From Staphylococcus xylosus NJ (lineage in GTDB: Bacteria > Bacillota > Bacilli > Staphylococcales > Staphylococcaceae), in contig NZ_ANMR01000043.1 in assembly GCF_000338275.1 (NCBI RefSeq), positions 248,001 to 312,000 of the forward strand: a stretch of DNA of 64,000 nt. The letters are read 5' to 3'. The notes beneath the pieces were generated by a model that was not told the DNA's origin, searched no databases, and worked only from the letters and a program-made list of their open reading frames with translations. Each line of letters starts with the position of its first letter. The first letter of the stretch is position 1. Position numbers and translations under genes: made by a program. Below are positions 51,469 through 60,048 of this stretch, piece after piece.

Positions 51469-51591
51469 TTAACCAAATATTGCATGCGAAAATGGTATCA
51501 AATATAATATAAATAAAGTAAGACATACTGCAAAATAGATAATAAACGCACGCACTTCTTTTGTTTTAAAGAAAATAATCACCTCAATCAT
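51469..51591 (-). CDS. Putative 40-residue membrane peptide
   Basis: A 40-codon minus-strand frame reads MIEVIIFFKTKEVRAFIIYF and continues with a hydrophobic segment (about residues 15-34) ending SHAIFG. It would encode a single-pass membrane peptide with a short basic middle. It lies 28 bases before a strong minus-strand terminator, which is the main support. The ribosome site is poor: GAGGTGAT lies inside the frame, so the true start may be later or the ORF untranslated. It could be a small regulatory RNA, a toxin-like peptide, or noise. The 498-base gap contains no other gene. Confidence 0.35.
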   Translation of the reverse strand: MIEVIIFFKTKEVRAFIIYFAVCLTLFILYLIPFSHAIFG

Positions 51592-51765
51592 ACTTAGTGA
51601 ACTTTAATTTTAAAATAAGCTATAAGTCGCGTCAATTTAGAGTTATATTAAGAGTGAAATAATTTTATTGAGCTGCGTACATTTTTGTTTTATTGTTTGA
51701 ATGTCATTCGTCGAAATAGTATGATATAAGCAATATAAATTTAAGATTCTAAAGGGGATGGCAAT

Positions 51766-51963
51766 ATGCAAGAAGTTAAATTATCTACATTAAAGGCAAC
51801 AACATTAAAGGAATTAGAATCTAGCATTAATGCTTATTTACAAGATGATGAAGTTGCTGGTTATAAATTATTGAATTCTACAGTGCGAGAAATTGAAGAG
51901 CGTACTTTTTCAGCGAATGAACAAGAATTTCATGCAATTCTAACTTTTATAAAAGAGCGTTAA
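51766..51963 (+). CDS. Small protein of unknown function (65 aa)
   Basis: The soluble, acidic 65-residue protein begins MQEVKLSTLKATTLKELESS. Alternating beta and helix propensity (KELESSINAYLQDDEV, then HAILTFIKER) loosely recalls the small Cse60/YpzG-type fold, but I do not recognise a family with certainty. ATG 51766 follows AAAGGGG and a hairpin terminator follows, so it is a self-contained gene. Confidence 0.7.
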   Translation: MQEVKLSTLKATTLKELESSINAYLQDDEVAGYKLLNSTVREIEERTFSANEQEFHAILTFIKER

Positions 51964-51991
51964 TATTTAGGGGACTGGAACATAAATCTCA

Positions 51992-52040
51992 GCAAAAAAG
52001 TACTCAGGTGATTTAATTCAATTCATCTGAGTGCTTTTTT
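51992..52040 (+). terminator. Terminator after the 65-residue gene
   Basis: AGTACTCAGGTGA pairs with TCATCTGAGTGCT, then six T. The preceding GGGGACTGGAACATAAAT resembles the staphylococcal intergenic dyads. Confidence 0.85.
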
Positions 52041-52044
52041 GTAT

Positions 52045-52140
52045 TCAATACTTCGTATTGCTGGCTCTCTTTCATAGGGATTAGCTTCAGCCTGTAGTCT
52101 TCAGCTTGTCCTATTCCCTTAAGAGTCTCGCCAAAATACG
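52045..52140. repeat. Dispersed intergenic repeat, copy B (MITE-like)
   Basis: The segment contains TTCAGCCTGTAGTCTTCAGC and, flanking it, CTCTTTCATAGGGATTAG and CCTATTCCCTTAAGAG, which are imperfect inverted repeats. A diverged copy lies at 23988-24060. Similar GTCTCGCC-ending repeats occur in Firmicutes genomes near transposase genes; none is present here. No open frame. Confidence 0.55.
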
Positions 52141-52431
52141 TTGTATCCATATAGCATTTTATATTAAAATGCTTTTAAAAAAATACGAGACTTACGTATT
52201 ATTTAATAAACATTTTTTATTTTATCAAGATTAGCAACTAGGTAATTTATGACCATAAATAATATATATAAATCTAAGTGAGTCGTAAGTAGTATAATTT
52301 AGGTATTACTTCTTTAATATTAAATATAGTTTTGAATTTAAAGCAATCAAATGCAATCGATATATTTTATATTTGAATAGTCGAGTTGGATTTATAAAAA
52401 TTGATTACTATATAGGTGAAAGGTGATGGAA

Positions 52432-53295
52432 ATGATTATAAACCAATTAAATCAATCTATAGATTATATAGATAATAACTTAACAAATGAATTGAACTTA
52501 TCTGATATCGCAAATTATATTGGTATGCCTGAACAACATTACAGAAATTTATTTATATTCTTATCTGAGATGAGTTTGTCAGAATATATCAAAAAGAGAA
52601 AATTATATTTTGCCAATAAAGATTTACTAAATAAGTATTCAGTTACAACAGTAGCTACAAAATATGGCTATTCCATTGATGGATTTACAAGAGCGTTTAA
52701 AGCTTGGAGTGGTTACTTGCCATCGCAAGTTTATGAACATCAAATTTTAATATCATTTCCTAAACTTTCATTTTCTATTAATACCAAAGGAGGAATAAAC
52801 ATGAAAACAAGAATCGTAGAGCAACCTGAATTTAATATTGTCGGTGTTCAAAAACGAGTACCTATGCAATTTGAAGGAGTTAATGATGAAATTGTAGCAT
52901 TGGCAAAAAGCATTACAAATACACAAAAAGAAGAAATGCATCAATTATAAAATATAGAACCTAAAGAAATCGTAAACGTGTCATATGATGCTGATGAATC
53001 ATTTACAAAAGAGCAAGGCGAATTGACACATATGATTGGAGTTTTAACTACTGAAAGTAACCCTAGTGAGCAATTAGAAATCTTAAACTTTAAAGCAAGT
53101 AAATGGGTTGTTTTTGAAAATGAAGGCGAGTATCCAAACGTTTTACAGGAGACTTACGCTAAAATTTACTCTGAATGGTTACCTGATTCAGAATATGAAT
53201 TATCTGATTTGCCAATGTTTTCATTTACTAATTTTAAAGATAATGAACAAGACATTGCTTACAGTGAGATTTGGGTAGCTATAAATAATTATTAG
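52432..53295 (+). pseudogene. AraC family regulator with GyrI-like domain, broken by one in-frame stop
   Basis: The frame reads as an AraC-type double HTH (about residues 5-105: LNLSDIANYIGMPEQHYRNL, then VATKYGYSIDGFTRAFKAWS). A GyrI-like effector-binding domain follows (MKTRIVEQPEFNIVGVQKRV, then EIWVAINNY). A single TAA at 52948-52950 interrupts it, and the same frame continues without shift to 53295 with conserved-looking sequence. Apart from the stop, the full protein would be about 287 residues, a standard length. The DNA-binding half (52432-52950) could still be made. Start ATG 52432 follows AAAGGTG. Either recent pseudogenisation or a sequencing error explains it. Confidence 0.8.
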
Positions 53296-53369
53296 TCTAA
53301 TTATTTATATTAACTAATTTGTAGTGAAGAATAAGTAATCTAATAGACAACTAAATCATAAAGAAAGGA

Positions 53370-53405
53370 TAGGTAATCTCATAATATATGAGGTTAGCTA
53401 TTTTT
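53370..53405 (+). terminator. Terminator after the AraC-type gene
   Basis: AGGTAATCTCAT pairs with ATGAGGTTAGCT with one mismatch, then five T. Confidence 0.75.
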
Positions 53406-53458
53406 AGTAACAATATCTTTATTATGTAAACCTAATTGAGGTGAATTTAAATCATGAT

Positions 53459-53482
53459 ATTTGTCACTATGAAGTTGTGACA
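53459..53482. promoter_or_regulatory. Unassigned dyad TGTCAC/GTGACA
   Basis: TGTCAC and GTGACA flank about nine bases in the 413-base gap between the AraC remnant and the small minus-strand membrane gene. It could be an operator or a small hairpin; no neighbour identifies it. The rest of the gap holds only terminators. Confidence 0.3.
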
Positions 53483-53662
53483 CCACACACTAATTTTTTG
53501 CTTAGCTTTATCTGAAAGCGTATTAGATAATAATTTTAAGATATAATTGCAATTAGGTAAAGGTTAAAATAATTAAATGAAATCAGTGGGATAAGTTGTA
53601 CACTGAACTATTATTCATATAAGTTTAGAAAGGCTAGATATAAAATTATTTGATGTTGAAGT

Positions 53663-53694
53663 AAAAAACTGCCAGCATTGAATATGCGGCAGTT
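53663..53694 (-). terminator. Terminator of the 60-residue minus-strand membrane protein gene
   Basis: AACTGCC/GGCAGTT arms with nested GCAT/ATGC; on the minus strand followed by six T. Confidence 0.85.
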
Positions 53695-53708
53695 ATATTT
53701 ATTTATTC

Positions 53709-53891
53709 TTAATTTTTAGTGATAATTGCTTGGATTACAAATACGATAAAACCAACTAAGAGGCCTAATAAAATAGCTACAACTGCTGATACCATTGGGG
53801 GTAATTGGAATTGAAACTGTAATACCATACCAATAATGATCGCTATAATAACTGCGATAATCGTTATCATGTTCTCTTTAAATATACTCAA
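53709..53891 (-). CDS. Small two-helix membrane protein of unknown function
   Basis: The 60-residue product comes from TTG 53891; the GTG at 53900 overlaps the AGGAGTG ribosome site, so the later start is preferred. Two hydrophobic helices (about 8-26 and 34-55) are joined by FQFQLPPMV, giving a hairpin with both ends probably cytoplasmic. No family recognised. It has its own terminator, stands alone between plus-strand genes, and is well formed, so it is probably expressed. Confidence 0.7.
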   Translation of the reverse strand: MSIFKENMITIIAVIIAIIIGMVLQFQFQLPPMVSAVVAILLGLLVGFIVFVIQAIITKN

Positions 53892-54106
53892 CTTGTTCAC
53901 TCCTATTCATCAAGTATTATAGCATGAGTTATTTAAATAGATAAATAAAACAAAATAGATTTGGTTGAACTTCTAATTTTTATATAATCTAATGATTATA
54001 TTGAAAATGGGAATTTTTAGTATAAATAGTCCCTTTACAAGAAGATTATAATGGCTCGATTAATAGCTCAATAATTTTTTATTGTTTAGAAAGTATATCT
54101 GTTATG

Positions 54107-54135
54107 TTGACGCAGGACGCTTTTTTCTATATGCT
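54107..54135 (+). promoter_or_regulatory. nuc2 promoter
   Basis: TTGACG (54107-54112) and TATGCT (54130-54135) are spaced 17 bases, 34 bases before the nuc2 start. Confidence 0.5.
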
Positions 54136-54168
54136 AATTTGGACAATTAAAAAGAAGTGGGTGCAACA

Positions 54169-54705
54169 GTGAAATCAAAAAAGAAAACGACATCTTTGAT
54201 TGCAATAGTAATTGTATTGGGTGTATTAGCATTTCAATTTATTAATCATACGGGGCCATTTCAAGAAAATGGTAGTAGTGATACCTCTTCAGGGCCTGAT
54301 AATTCAGAAAAGGTTCATGTTGATCGCGTTGTAGATGGAGATACCTTAGTTGCTAAAAACAGTGATAATGAACAATTGAAGGTAAGGTTAATAGGTATGG
54401 ATACACCAGAGACAGTTAAACCTAATACGCCTGTACAGCCTTATGGTAAAGAAGCCTCGGATTATTCTAAAAAACATTTAACGAATAAAGATGTGTATTT
54501 AGAATATGATAAAGAAAAAGAAGATCGTTATGGAAGAACATTAGCATATGTATGGCTAGATGATAAAACGATGTTCAATGAGGAATTGGTAAAAAGAGGA
54601 TTAGCTAGAGAAAAATATTTTTCTCCAAATGGAAAGTATAGAGAAGTATTTAAACAAGCTGAAACACAGGCTAAAAATGACCAAATAAACCTTTGGAGTA
54701 AGTAA
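54169..54705 (+). CDS. nuc2: Membrane-anchored thermonuclease Nuc2
   Basis: The 178-residue staphylococcal nuclease homologue has a basic N-terminus and one uncleaved-looking membrane helix (about 9-25), so the nuclease domain faces outside. Catalytic residues match the secreted Nuc set: Arg73, Asp78, Thr79 and Glu81 in RLIGMDTPE, and Arg123 in DRYGRTLAY. It degrades DNA and RNA with calcium. The start is GTG 54169; the frame is open to 54157 but the later start fits the weak GAAGTGGG site better. Position and length match S. aureus nuc2. A bidirectional terminator follows. Confidence 0.9.
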   Translation: MKSKKKTTSLIAIVIVLGVLAFQFINHTGPFQENGSSDTSSGPDNSEKVHVDRVVDGDTLVAKNSDNEQLKVRLIGMDTPETVKPNTPVQPYGKEASDYSKKHLTNKDVYLEYDKEKEDRYGRTLAYVWLDDKTMFNEELVKRGLAREKYFSPNGKYREVFKQAETQAKNDQINLWSK

Positions 54706-54765
54706 ACTTATTCTAAGTAGCTGATATGCCTTTATATTATTTAGTGGAAAAATAAAGTATAAAAT

Positions 54766-54803
54766 AAACCTGTTACTTAAATTTATTTTAAGTAACAGGT
54801 TTG
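54766..54803. terminator. Bidirectional terminator between nuc2 and the NERD-like gene
   Basis: AAACCTGTTACTTAAA pairs perfectly with TTTAAGTAACAGGTTT, loop TTTAT. Confidence 0.9.
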
Positions 54804-54813
54804 TTTTGTTAAA

Positions 54814-55719
54814 TTAGCTAAAACGTGCAACTAATTTATCATATTGTTCTTTAGTTAAAACATCATTATTTGAATTTAAAGTCTCTTTTATAATCTTTTG
54901 TAAAGAAGATTTTGAAGAAACAGTTTCCACGTAATTATTTCTAATTGCTGGACCATCGATTAAATTAACACTACCATCTGTGAAGTAGACTAGACCAACA
55001 TTTGGAATTTGTTGATTTAAACGTTCTTGGATTTTTGCTTCTAATGCTTGAGTATTTTTAGAAGCTTGTTCATAAGGATCATAATTGTAAAAGTCATAAA
55101 TGACAGAATTGTTTTTAATACGTTCTATAAATGTATAAGTTGTAGAACGCGATGATTGAAATTGTCCATGAAATTGATTGGCAATATATCTTCCTACAAT
55201 TTGATGTACTGAATTCTCTTTATCAATTTCAGTTTGTTCTGCTGAATCAGGTGTAAAGTGATAAAAAGTTTTTTGCTTCCAATTTTTGACATTAATATTA
55301 AAGATTCCTTTTTCAGTAAAAACAATATAGTCAAAAGCTCTTGCATATTCAAATAGAGGATGCTTAACAGCTAAATTACCAGTAGCAATAATATCGAAGT
55401 ACGCTATTACGCCTTGTTCTTTTTGTTCATTTAAAATGACTGTTAAATCTTGTTTAGCTTTTCTGAGACCATGGTGATGCGTGTCATTATTTGAATCAAT
55501 ATCCAACATTTTATTTTTCAAATTTGTATTTTCACGAGTAACTGTACTTATTTTAGTTACTAATTGATCCTTAGCATAACTTTCAGTTTCAAGTTTATTT
55601 TGCATAACACGATGATCTATAAATATTATAATAATAAGTAGTACTATTATTATTAGTAATATAAGTGGTAAAAACATGAATATCATCCTAATCTTATTAA
55701 ATTTTTTAACATAGCTCAT
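54814..55719 (-). CDS. Membrane protein with NERD-like domain
   Basis: The 301-residue protein has one strongly hydrophobic N-terminal helix (about 12-34), a coiled-coil-prone segment (40-90, followed by HHHG), then a NERD-like region FDYIVFTEKGIFNINVKNWK (about 130-150). In NERD nuclease-related domains the core reads D...(E)VKxW; here Glu is replaced by Asn (NVKNW), so nuclease activity is doubtful. The C-terminal half has PNVGLVYFTDGSVNLIDGPAI. It is convergent with nuc2 and divergent from the next gene. Conserved at this locus in staphylococci as I recall; function unknown. Confidence 0.7.
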   Translation of the reverse strand: MSYVKKFNKIRMIFMFLPLILLIIIVLLIIIIFIDHRVMQNKLETESYAKDQLVTKISTVTRENTNLKNKMLDIDSNNDTHHHGLRKAKQDLTVILNEQKEQGVIAYFDIIATGNLAVKHPLFEYARAFDYIVFTEKGIFNINVKNWKQKTFYHFTPDSAEQTEIDKENSVHQIVGRYIANQFHGQFQSSRSTTYTFIERIKNNSVIYDFYNYDPYEQASKNTQALEAKIQERLNQQIPNVGLVYFTDGSVNLIDGPAIRNNYVETVSSKSSLQKIIKETLNSNNDVLTKEQYDKLVARFS

Positions 55720-55962
55720 TTTACGCTTTTATTTAACTTTCTACAAATGCTATTTATCAATTCATTATAGTTACTATAATTATATTCATAGTAATATATT
55801 ATAACAAACCTGTACATAATTTATATTTGTAAATTAATTCCTTTCGTATCTTTTGAGCACTTAAGTGGTATTTTTTAAAATAGATAACGGTTTAACTTAT
55901 GCAGATTAATAGCTATAATAAATTATATGCAATATAAATTAAGGAAGATGGTGAAAAGCGAT

Positions 55963-56418
55963 TTGAGTGCGATAAAAGAATATCTCGAGCACATTACTCG
56001 AACAATTAAACATGAGGATATTATAGCTTTTGATAATCATCCTTTTGCATATAAAATTTTAGACGAACTTTCTAATTATGATATTAAAATATCTGTGATT
56101 AGTTACTCTACAGATATTATTAAATACGTATCGAGGTGCACAAATTTTAATATTATTGTACCTAATGGCGTGGTTGATAGTGCTTTCCATATCATTGTGG
56201 GATCGGATGTAGTACAAACATTTTCAAAATACCGTATTCGATATTACTTCATCACTGTACCATATATATTTGATAATAATTTATACCAGACAATACCTGC
56301 TATTGCCGACATTCAAAGAACACTTAATACAAATGCTAAGGGTGTTTTTCTGTTAAACAGACCAGATGTTTTAGATAATCACTCCAACCATGATTATACT
56401 TTGGTAGGCAGTTTTTAA
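55963..56418 (+). CDS. Orphan protein resembling a DeoR sensor domain
   Basis: The protein is about 151 residues from TTG 55963 (GGTGA 8 bases upstream); ATG 55927 and ATG 55948 are in frame but lack a properly spaced site. No HTH is present. HEDIIAFDNHPFAYKILDEL, then KISVISYSTDIIKYV and FNIIVPNGVV follow the order of DeoR C-terminal sugar-phosphate-binding motifs (substrate-pocket DxGTT replaced by DNHPF). I infer a decayed or repurposed sensor; this is resemblance by eye only. It lies 112 bases before the nucleotidyltransferase-like gene. Confidence 0.55.
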   Translation: MSAIKEYLEHITRTIKHEDIIAFDNHPFAYKILDELSNYDIKISVISYSTDIIKYVSRCTNFNIIVPNGVVDSAFHIIVGSDVVQTFSKYRIRYYFITVPYIFDNNLYQTIPAIADIQRTLNTNAKGVFLLNRPDVLDNHSNHDYTLVGSF

Positions 56419-56530
56419 AATAATTTGTGTTTTATTTCACGATTTTGTATTTAATACATTGAAATATTTATGGACAAACTATATAATATTAATTATTGGA
56501 AACGCTTACTTTTTGTCGGGAGGTGCACAT

Positions 56531-57124
56531 TTGGAAAATGAAAAAAATAAATCGATAAAGAGAATTGTCGAAATTTTAAACATTAATGTACCAAATTTAA
56601 TTAAATATAATGGTGAAGTAGCAAAACAATTGTTTTTACATGATGCATTTAACCTTGAGAATAAAGTTGATATTAGTGTAGAGAGAAAGTTTCTAGGTGA
56701 AGTTTTAAAATATATTCCAAATGAATATCGAACGTTATTGCATGATACTTCACATAGTACTTCTGATTTTACAGCAGTAGACTTTTCAAAGATAACTCAT
56801 GCTAATATATATGATGGTGATACATTGGTTATGACCGTGATTGTATACGATGTGAAAGATGAAGAATGGATGTTTAGATGGAACCATAATATAAGGTTGC
56901 CAGAGAAAAATATTTACTTCCATTCTATTAAATGGGATGTAGATTATATTAAACCAGAAATTGTATTAATGTATGAACTATTAGATCCAATAGATTATCA
57001 TCAACTACCAAATTATAGAAATGTAATAGATTCATTAAGTTATTATCAGTTTGTAATATTGAGGTTAGTTGTTGGAGATGAACGTATTAATCAAGCACTT
57101 ATTTCAGAGAAAAAAGCAATATAA
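56531..57124 (+). CDS. Protein of unknown function, possibly nucleotidyltransferase-like
   Basis: The 197-residue soluble protein comes from TTG 56531, preceded by GGGAGGTG (56518-56525); the frame is open to 56459 without a ribosome site. The second half has MFRWNHNIRLPEKNIYFHSI, then KPEIVLMYELLDPIDYHQLPNYRNVIDSL. That order (strand, PEIxLxY, then a helical DxxVxxxL block) recalls aminoglycoside/AbiEii-type nucleotidyltransferase relatives, but the canonical GSxxxD motif is not evident. Function unknown. A terminator shared with lysC follows. Confidence 0.6.
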   Translation: MENEKNKSIKRIVEILNINVPNLIKYNGEVAKQLFLHDAFNLENKVDISVERKFLGEVLKYIPNEYRTLLHDTSHSTSDFTAVDFSKITHANIYDGDTLVMTVIVYDVKDEEWMFRWNHNIRLPEKNIYFHSIKWDVDYIKPEIVLMYELLDPIDYHQLPNYRNVIDSLSYYQFVILRLVVGDERINQALISEKKAI

Positions 57125-57185
57125 AATCCTTCAAATCATTCGTTAGTCCTAATAGGAAGACAAAATGAATTTGAAGGTTTTTTTG
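57123..57185. terminator. Terminator between the orphan gene and lysC
   Basis: CCTTCAAATCATT pairs with AATGAATTTGAAGG, with an inner TCCTAATAGGA hairpin; T-run on the plus strand and T-rich on the minus strand. Confidence 0.75.
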
Positions 57186-57206
57186 CTTGTTAAGTAATGT
57201 GTGATG

Positions 57207-58574
57207 CTATATTTTTAAGCATTTTCCGTTGTAGCAATATTCATAAGTTGATTTCACAGCTTTATCTGCATCAGCTACATCAATACCGAACATAATTGAA
57301 ATCTCCGAAGCACCTTGGTTCATCATTTTTAAATTTATTTTAGATTCTGCCAAAGCGTGTGTAATTGTGTTAGCGGTACCAACGATTCTGTGCATACCTT
57401 CACCAACAATCATTAAGATGGCTAAATCATGTTCTACGCTTAACTCATCAACGTCACATTTATCACGAATATCATTAAGCACTTGTTCTTCTCTGTTATG
57501 AATTTCTTTTGAGCGCATAATGATACTGATGCTATCAATACCTGAAGGCATATGGTCGAAAGAAATATTATAATCTTCTAACACACCTAAGATTTTACGA
57601 GTGAATCCTACTTGTCTATTCATTAAATATTTTTTGATATTTAATACAGTAAATCCTTTATCACAACTAATACCACTCACGATATTATTAGAATTAATTT
57701 CTCTATCATGGCGAATAAACGTTCCTGTATCATTTGGTCTATTTGTATTTTTTATAACGACAGGAATTCTATCTTTATGCAAAGGCTGTAAAGCTTCATC
57801 ATGAAAGACGCCGAAACCTGCATAAGACAATTCCCTCATTTCTCTATAAGTAATTTCATCAATAACTTCAGGATTTTTGACAATTGTTGGGTTTGCTCTA
57901 AAAATGCCTGAAACATCAGTGAAGTTTTCGTATAAGTCTGCTCTGACACCTCTTGCAACAATAGCACCAGTGATGTCAGACCCACCACGAGGAAATGTTA
58001 CGATATAGTTTTGTCTTGAAACACCAAAAAAACCTGGGATGATTAATTTTTCGTCATACGCTCTTAAGTTATATAGCTCTTCATATGATTGATCTGAAAT
58101 TTGTGCGTTTTGGGGCAAATCGGTAACTTGAATGCCTGCTTCGCCAGGAGATATATAACGAGTTGGTGTGCCCTGACTATTATTATATTCTGCAATTAAT
58201 TGTGCATTGAAATTTTCACCACATGAAAGTAAAGCATCTAATAAACGTGAAGGTTTATCTTTTAATGTAGCAATAAAATTTTCTAACGTTTGATCTATGG
58301 TAGTTAATAAGTTATCACTCATATTTAATTCATAAATGATATCAGCGTAACGCTGAACAATTTCTTCTTTTTTAGAAATGTAATCTAAATCATCAATGAC
58401 TTTTTCATACAGACGAATAAGTAAATCTGTTGTTTTAACATCTTCTTTATGACGTTTACCTGGTGCGGAAACAATGATAATTTTCCGATCTTCATCGGAA
58501 TTAACAATATTTAATACTTTTTTAATTTGATCTGCAGTAGATACAGAACTTCCTCCAAACTTGGCAACTTTCAT
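57207..58574 (-). CDS. lysC: Aspartate kinase
   Basis: It phosphorylates aspartate, the first step toward threonine, methionine, lysine and diaminopimelate. At 455 residues it is long for a class with two C-terminal ACT domains: KFGGSSVSTADQIKKV start (residues 4-19), FPRGGSDITGAIVARG (aspartate/ATP site), ACT repeats in the last 150 residues (GFTVLNIKKYLMNRQ, then LAILMIVGEGMH). The ATG is preceded by AGAAAGGTTGTATGTCCC on the minus strand. It is divergent from hom across 188 bases carrying a CodY-like box and a palindrome. Confidence 0.94.
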   Translation of the reverse strand: MKVAKFGGSSVSTADQIKKVLNIVNSDEDRKIIIVSAPGKRHKEDVKTTDLLIRLYEKVIDDLDYISKKEEIVQRYADIIYELNMSDNLLTTIDQTLENFIATLKDKPSRLLDALLSCGENFNAQLIAEYNNSQGTPTRYISPGEAGIQVTDLPQNAQISDQSYEELYNLRAYDEKLIIPGFFGVSRQNYIVTFPRGGSDITGAIVARGVRADLYENFTDVSGIFRANPTIVKNPEVIDEITYREMRELSYAGFGVFHDEALQPLHKDRIPVVIKNTNRPNDTGTFIRHDREINSNNIVSGISCDKGFTVLNIKKYLMNRQVGFTRKILGVLEDYNISFDHMPSGIDSISIIMRSKEIHNREEQVLNDIRDKCDVDELSVEHDLAILMIVGEGMHRIVGTANTITHALAESKINLKMMNQGASEISIMFGIDVADADKAVKSTYEYCYNGKCLKI

Positions 58575-58593
58575 GGGACATACAACCTTTCTA

Positions 58594-58608
58594 AAAAATC
58601 AGAAAATT
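58594..58608. promoter_or_regulatory. CodY-like box between lysC and hom
   Basis: AAAAATCAGAAAATT matches 12 of 15 positions of the CodY consensus and lies 20 bases upstream of the lysC start. CodY represses amino acid synthesis genes in staphylococci when branched-chain amino acids and GTP are high. Confidence 0.5.
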
Positions 58609-58620
58609 TTGTTTAGTTTT

Positions 58621-58636
58621 TATCACGAGAGTGATA
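58621..58636. promoter_or_regulatory. Palindrome in the lysC-hom divergent region
   Basis: TATCACGAGAGTGATA is a perfect 6+4+6 dyad. It could be a transcription factor site or a small hairpin in the lysC leader. No known factor is assigned. Confidence 0.4.
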
Positions 58637-58762
58637 GGATAGATATAGAATCTAAATTTTCACCTTTACAAAAATAATGAATGAATTTATACTATACCAT
58701 ATTCAAGTATTTTTCAACTGTACAACTGTATTTTTTAGAAGAACAATCGGAGGAATGAAATT

Positions 58763-60043
58763 ATGAAGGAATTAAATGTAGCCTTACTAGGTTTAGGAAC
58801 TGTGGGTTCAGGTGTAGTAAAAATTATTGAAGAAAATAGAGAACAAATAAAAGAAACAATGAATAAAAACATTAATATTCGACACATATTGGTTCGAGAT
58901 AAATCAAGACAACGTCCAATCAATGTGTCGAATTATAATTTAACTGAAGATATTGATGAAATATTAAACGATGATTCAATTGATATTGTAGTAGAAGTTA
59001 TGGGTGGTATTGAGCCAACAGTGGATTGGTTGAAACGCGCATTAAGTCAAAAGAAACATGTTGTGACTGCAAATAAAGATTTATTAGCGGTGCATCTAAA
59101 CGTATTAGAAGATTTAGCACAAGAAAATGATGTAGCTTTAAAATATGAAGCTAGTGTCGCAGGCGGTATTCCAATTGTAAACGCAATTAACAATGGATTA
59201 AATGCTAATAACATAAGTAAATTTATGGGTATTTTAAATGGAACATCTAATTTTATTTTAAGTAAAATGACAAAAGAACAAACGTCATTCGAGGATGCAT
59301 TAGATGAAGCGAAAAGATTAGGCTTTGCAGAAGCAGATCCGACTGATGATGTTGAAGGTATCGACGCTGCTAGAAAAGTTGTCATTACTTCATATTTATC
59401 ATTTAACCAAGTTATTAATTTAGATGATGTGGTAAGACATGGCATTAGTGATGTTGAGCCCTCAGACATTAAAGTTGCCGATGATCTTGGATATAAGATT
59501 AAGTTGATTGGTAAAGGGACATATGAGCACGGCCAAGTACAAGCTTCTGTCTCACCTACACTTATTAACAAAGCCCATCAATTAGCCGCTGTTGAAGATG
59601 AGTTTAATGCAATTTATGTTATCGGCGATGCAGTAGGCGAAACAATGTTTTACGGGAAAGGTGCTGGTAGCCTCGCTACTGGAAGCGCGGTTGTAAGTGA
59701 TCTATTAAATGTAACATTAAACTTTGATACAAATTTACACACTTTACCACCACATTTTGAATTAAAAACTGAAAAAACAAAAGCGATTATGGATGATGGA
59801 GATACGGTATCAATTAAGGAAAAAGAAAGTTACTATGTTGTAGTGCAAACAGACGGTGAAGATATCAATAAAGTTGAAACTTTACTTAAGGGTGCTTTAC
59901 CTTTCCATAAATCATTAGCAGTAACTGAACGTGACGCTCATACAGTAGGTGTTGCAGTAATCGGGATTGATGAAAACCCAGAAGCGTCAATTACAGAGTC
60001 AGGTTATATCGTTAAGAAAATTTATCCAGTAGAAGGGGTTTAA
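58763..60043 (+). CDS. hom: Homoserine dehydrogenase
   Basis: It reduces aspartate semialdehyde to homoserine, the branch toward threonine and methionine. The 426-residue enzyme has the NAD(P) motif [15 protein letters not shown] (about 8-22), the catalytic-region [14 protein letters not shown] and [16 protein letters not shown], and a C-terminal ACT regulatory domain. ATG 58763 follows CGGAGG. It is the first gene of hom-thrC-thrB, divergent from lysC, so the pathway's first and third steps share a control region. Confidence 0.96.
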   Translation: MKELNVALLGLGTVGSGVVKIIEENREQIKETMNKNINIRHILVRDKSRQRPINVSNYNLTEDIDEILNDDSIDIVVEVMGGIEPTVDWLKRALSQKKHVVTANKDLLAVHLNVLEDLAQENDVALKYEASVAGGIPIVNAINNGLNANNISKFMGILNGTSNFILSKMTKEQTSFEDALDEAKRLGFAEADPTDDVEGIDAARKVVITSYLSFNQVINLDDVVRHGISDVEPSDIKVADDLGYKIKLIGKGTYEHGQVQASVSPTLINKAHQLAAVEDEFNAIYVIGDAVGETMFYGKGAGSLATGSAVVSDLLNVTLNFDTNLHTLPPHFELKTEKTKAIMDDGDTVSIKEKESYYVVVQTDGEDINKVETLLKGALPFHKSLAVTERDAHTVGVAVIGIDENPEASITESGYIVKKIYPVEGV

Positions 60044-60048
60044 TTAAT

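Noticed and set aside
53853-53873. GATAATCGTTATC sequence resembling a Fur box
   Set aside because: It sits within the coding sequence of the small two-helix membrane protein near its start and is explained by Ile/Val codons; no promoter is adjacent.
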